Below are positions 47,457 through 47,653 of a DNA stretch of 47,653 nucleotides, one piece after another (the stretch's first letter is position 1; every line of letters begins with the position of its first letter). The stretch lies in assembly GCA_034096865.1 (NCBI GenBank), contig JAWQFJ010001197.1, positions 1 to 47,653 of the forward strand, written 5' to 3'. A program made the position numbers and the translations under genes. This DNA comes from Theodoxus fluviatilis (taxonomy: Eukaryota > Mollusca > Gastropoda > Cycloneritida > Neritidae). The notes beneath the pieces were generated by a model. That model had not been told where the DNA came from, ran no database searches, and saw only the letters and a program-made list of their open reading frames with translations.

Positions 47457-47653
47457 GGGTATGCTGTATGCTTATTCTGTGTTCTATATCTGCTCGAGCT
47501 GTACTTACACAGCCAACATCAAGCAGTATCCATATCATAGGCAGTAAACATGAAACAACGCAACGCACTCTACAAGTACAAGGCAGATCGCAGATCTACA
47601 TGACACGATAAGCACAAATCTGGACAATACTTCAAACGTAACTCGAGCACGAT
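47453..47653. other. Non-coding end of window
   Basis: No feature seen. Confidence 0.4.

Overview
The window is eukaryotic genomic DNA. Genes are split into exons with GT-AG borders, non-coding DNA dominates, and microsatellites and minisatellites are very abundant. There are no prokaryotic operons. A CARD adaptor-like gene, an animal class I alpha-mannosidase exon, a Tc1-type transposon and a MITE with GGGCCCGTATTCACAA ends suggest an invertebrate, most likely a lophotrochozoan such as a gastropod mollusc. That assignment is inference, not a database result.

Layout. 1-6480 is non-coding and is copied in direct orientation at 23368-30091 (two copies of one block, with allele-like differences). 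6481-9422 holds a 236-bp MITE and probably the 3' UTR of an alpha-mannosidase gene whose last exon is 9423-9662 on the minus strand. A tetranucleotide tract, a 10-N gap and about 120 copies of a 28-bp minisatellite fill 9690-13600. 13600-17660 carries an 82-bp repeat, a second MITE (481 bp, TA flanks), (CA)n, (TA)n and a G-run tract. 17661-18074 (minus) is the last exon of an unidentified single-pass membrane protein; its 3' splice site lies in a 62-bp unit repeated four times. 18685-20226 is an apparently intact Tc1/mariner-type transposon between TGGA/TGGG arrays. A 25-bp minisatellite runs into a 2.0-kb TTAA-flanked DNA transposon derivative (21373-23368), whose right end is exactly where the second copy of the duplicated block begins.

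After a 3-N gap (30092-30094) come a decayed LINE reverse-transcriptase fragment and a long AT-rich region without recognisable genes. Then comes the main gene: three minus-strand exons (41291-40927, 40379-40067, 38277-37124) whose splice phases fit and give a 572-residue open frame from a Kozak-type ATG. It encodes a Pro-rich linker, a CARD, a cysteine/polybasic patch, a Ser/Lys-rich linker and a C-terminal domain resembling TRADD-N. The first exon may extend upstream to include the end of another CARD. The intron after the CARD exon holds a 1-kb pentamer-based array that stays open in the CARD frame. 41.7-47.6 kb is mostly satellites with one orientation switch and shows no convincing gene.

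The most interesting items are the CARD/TRADD-N-like adaptor, the stop-free intronic array behind its CARD exon, the quadruplicated splice acceptor, and the transposon end that coincides with the duplication border. All exon calls come from reading the sequence; there is no transcript evidence.
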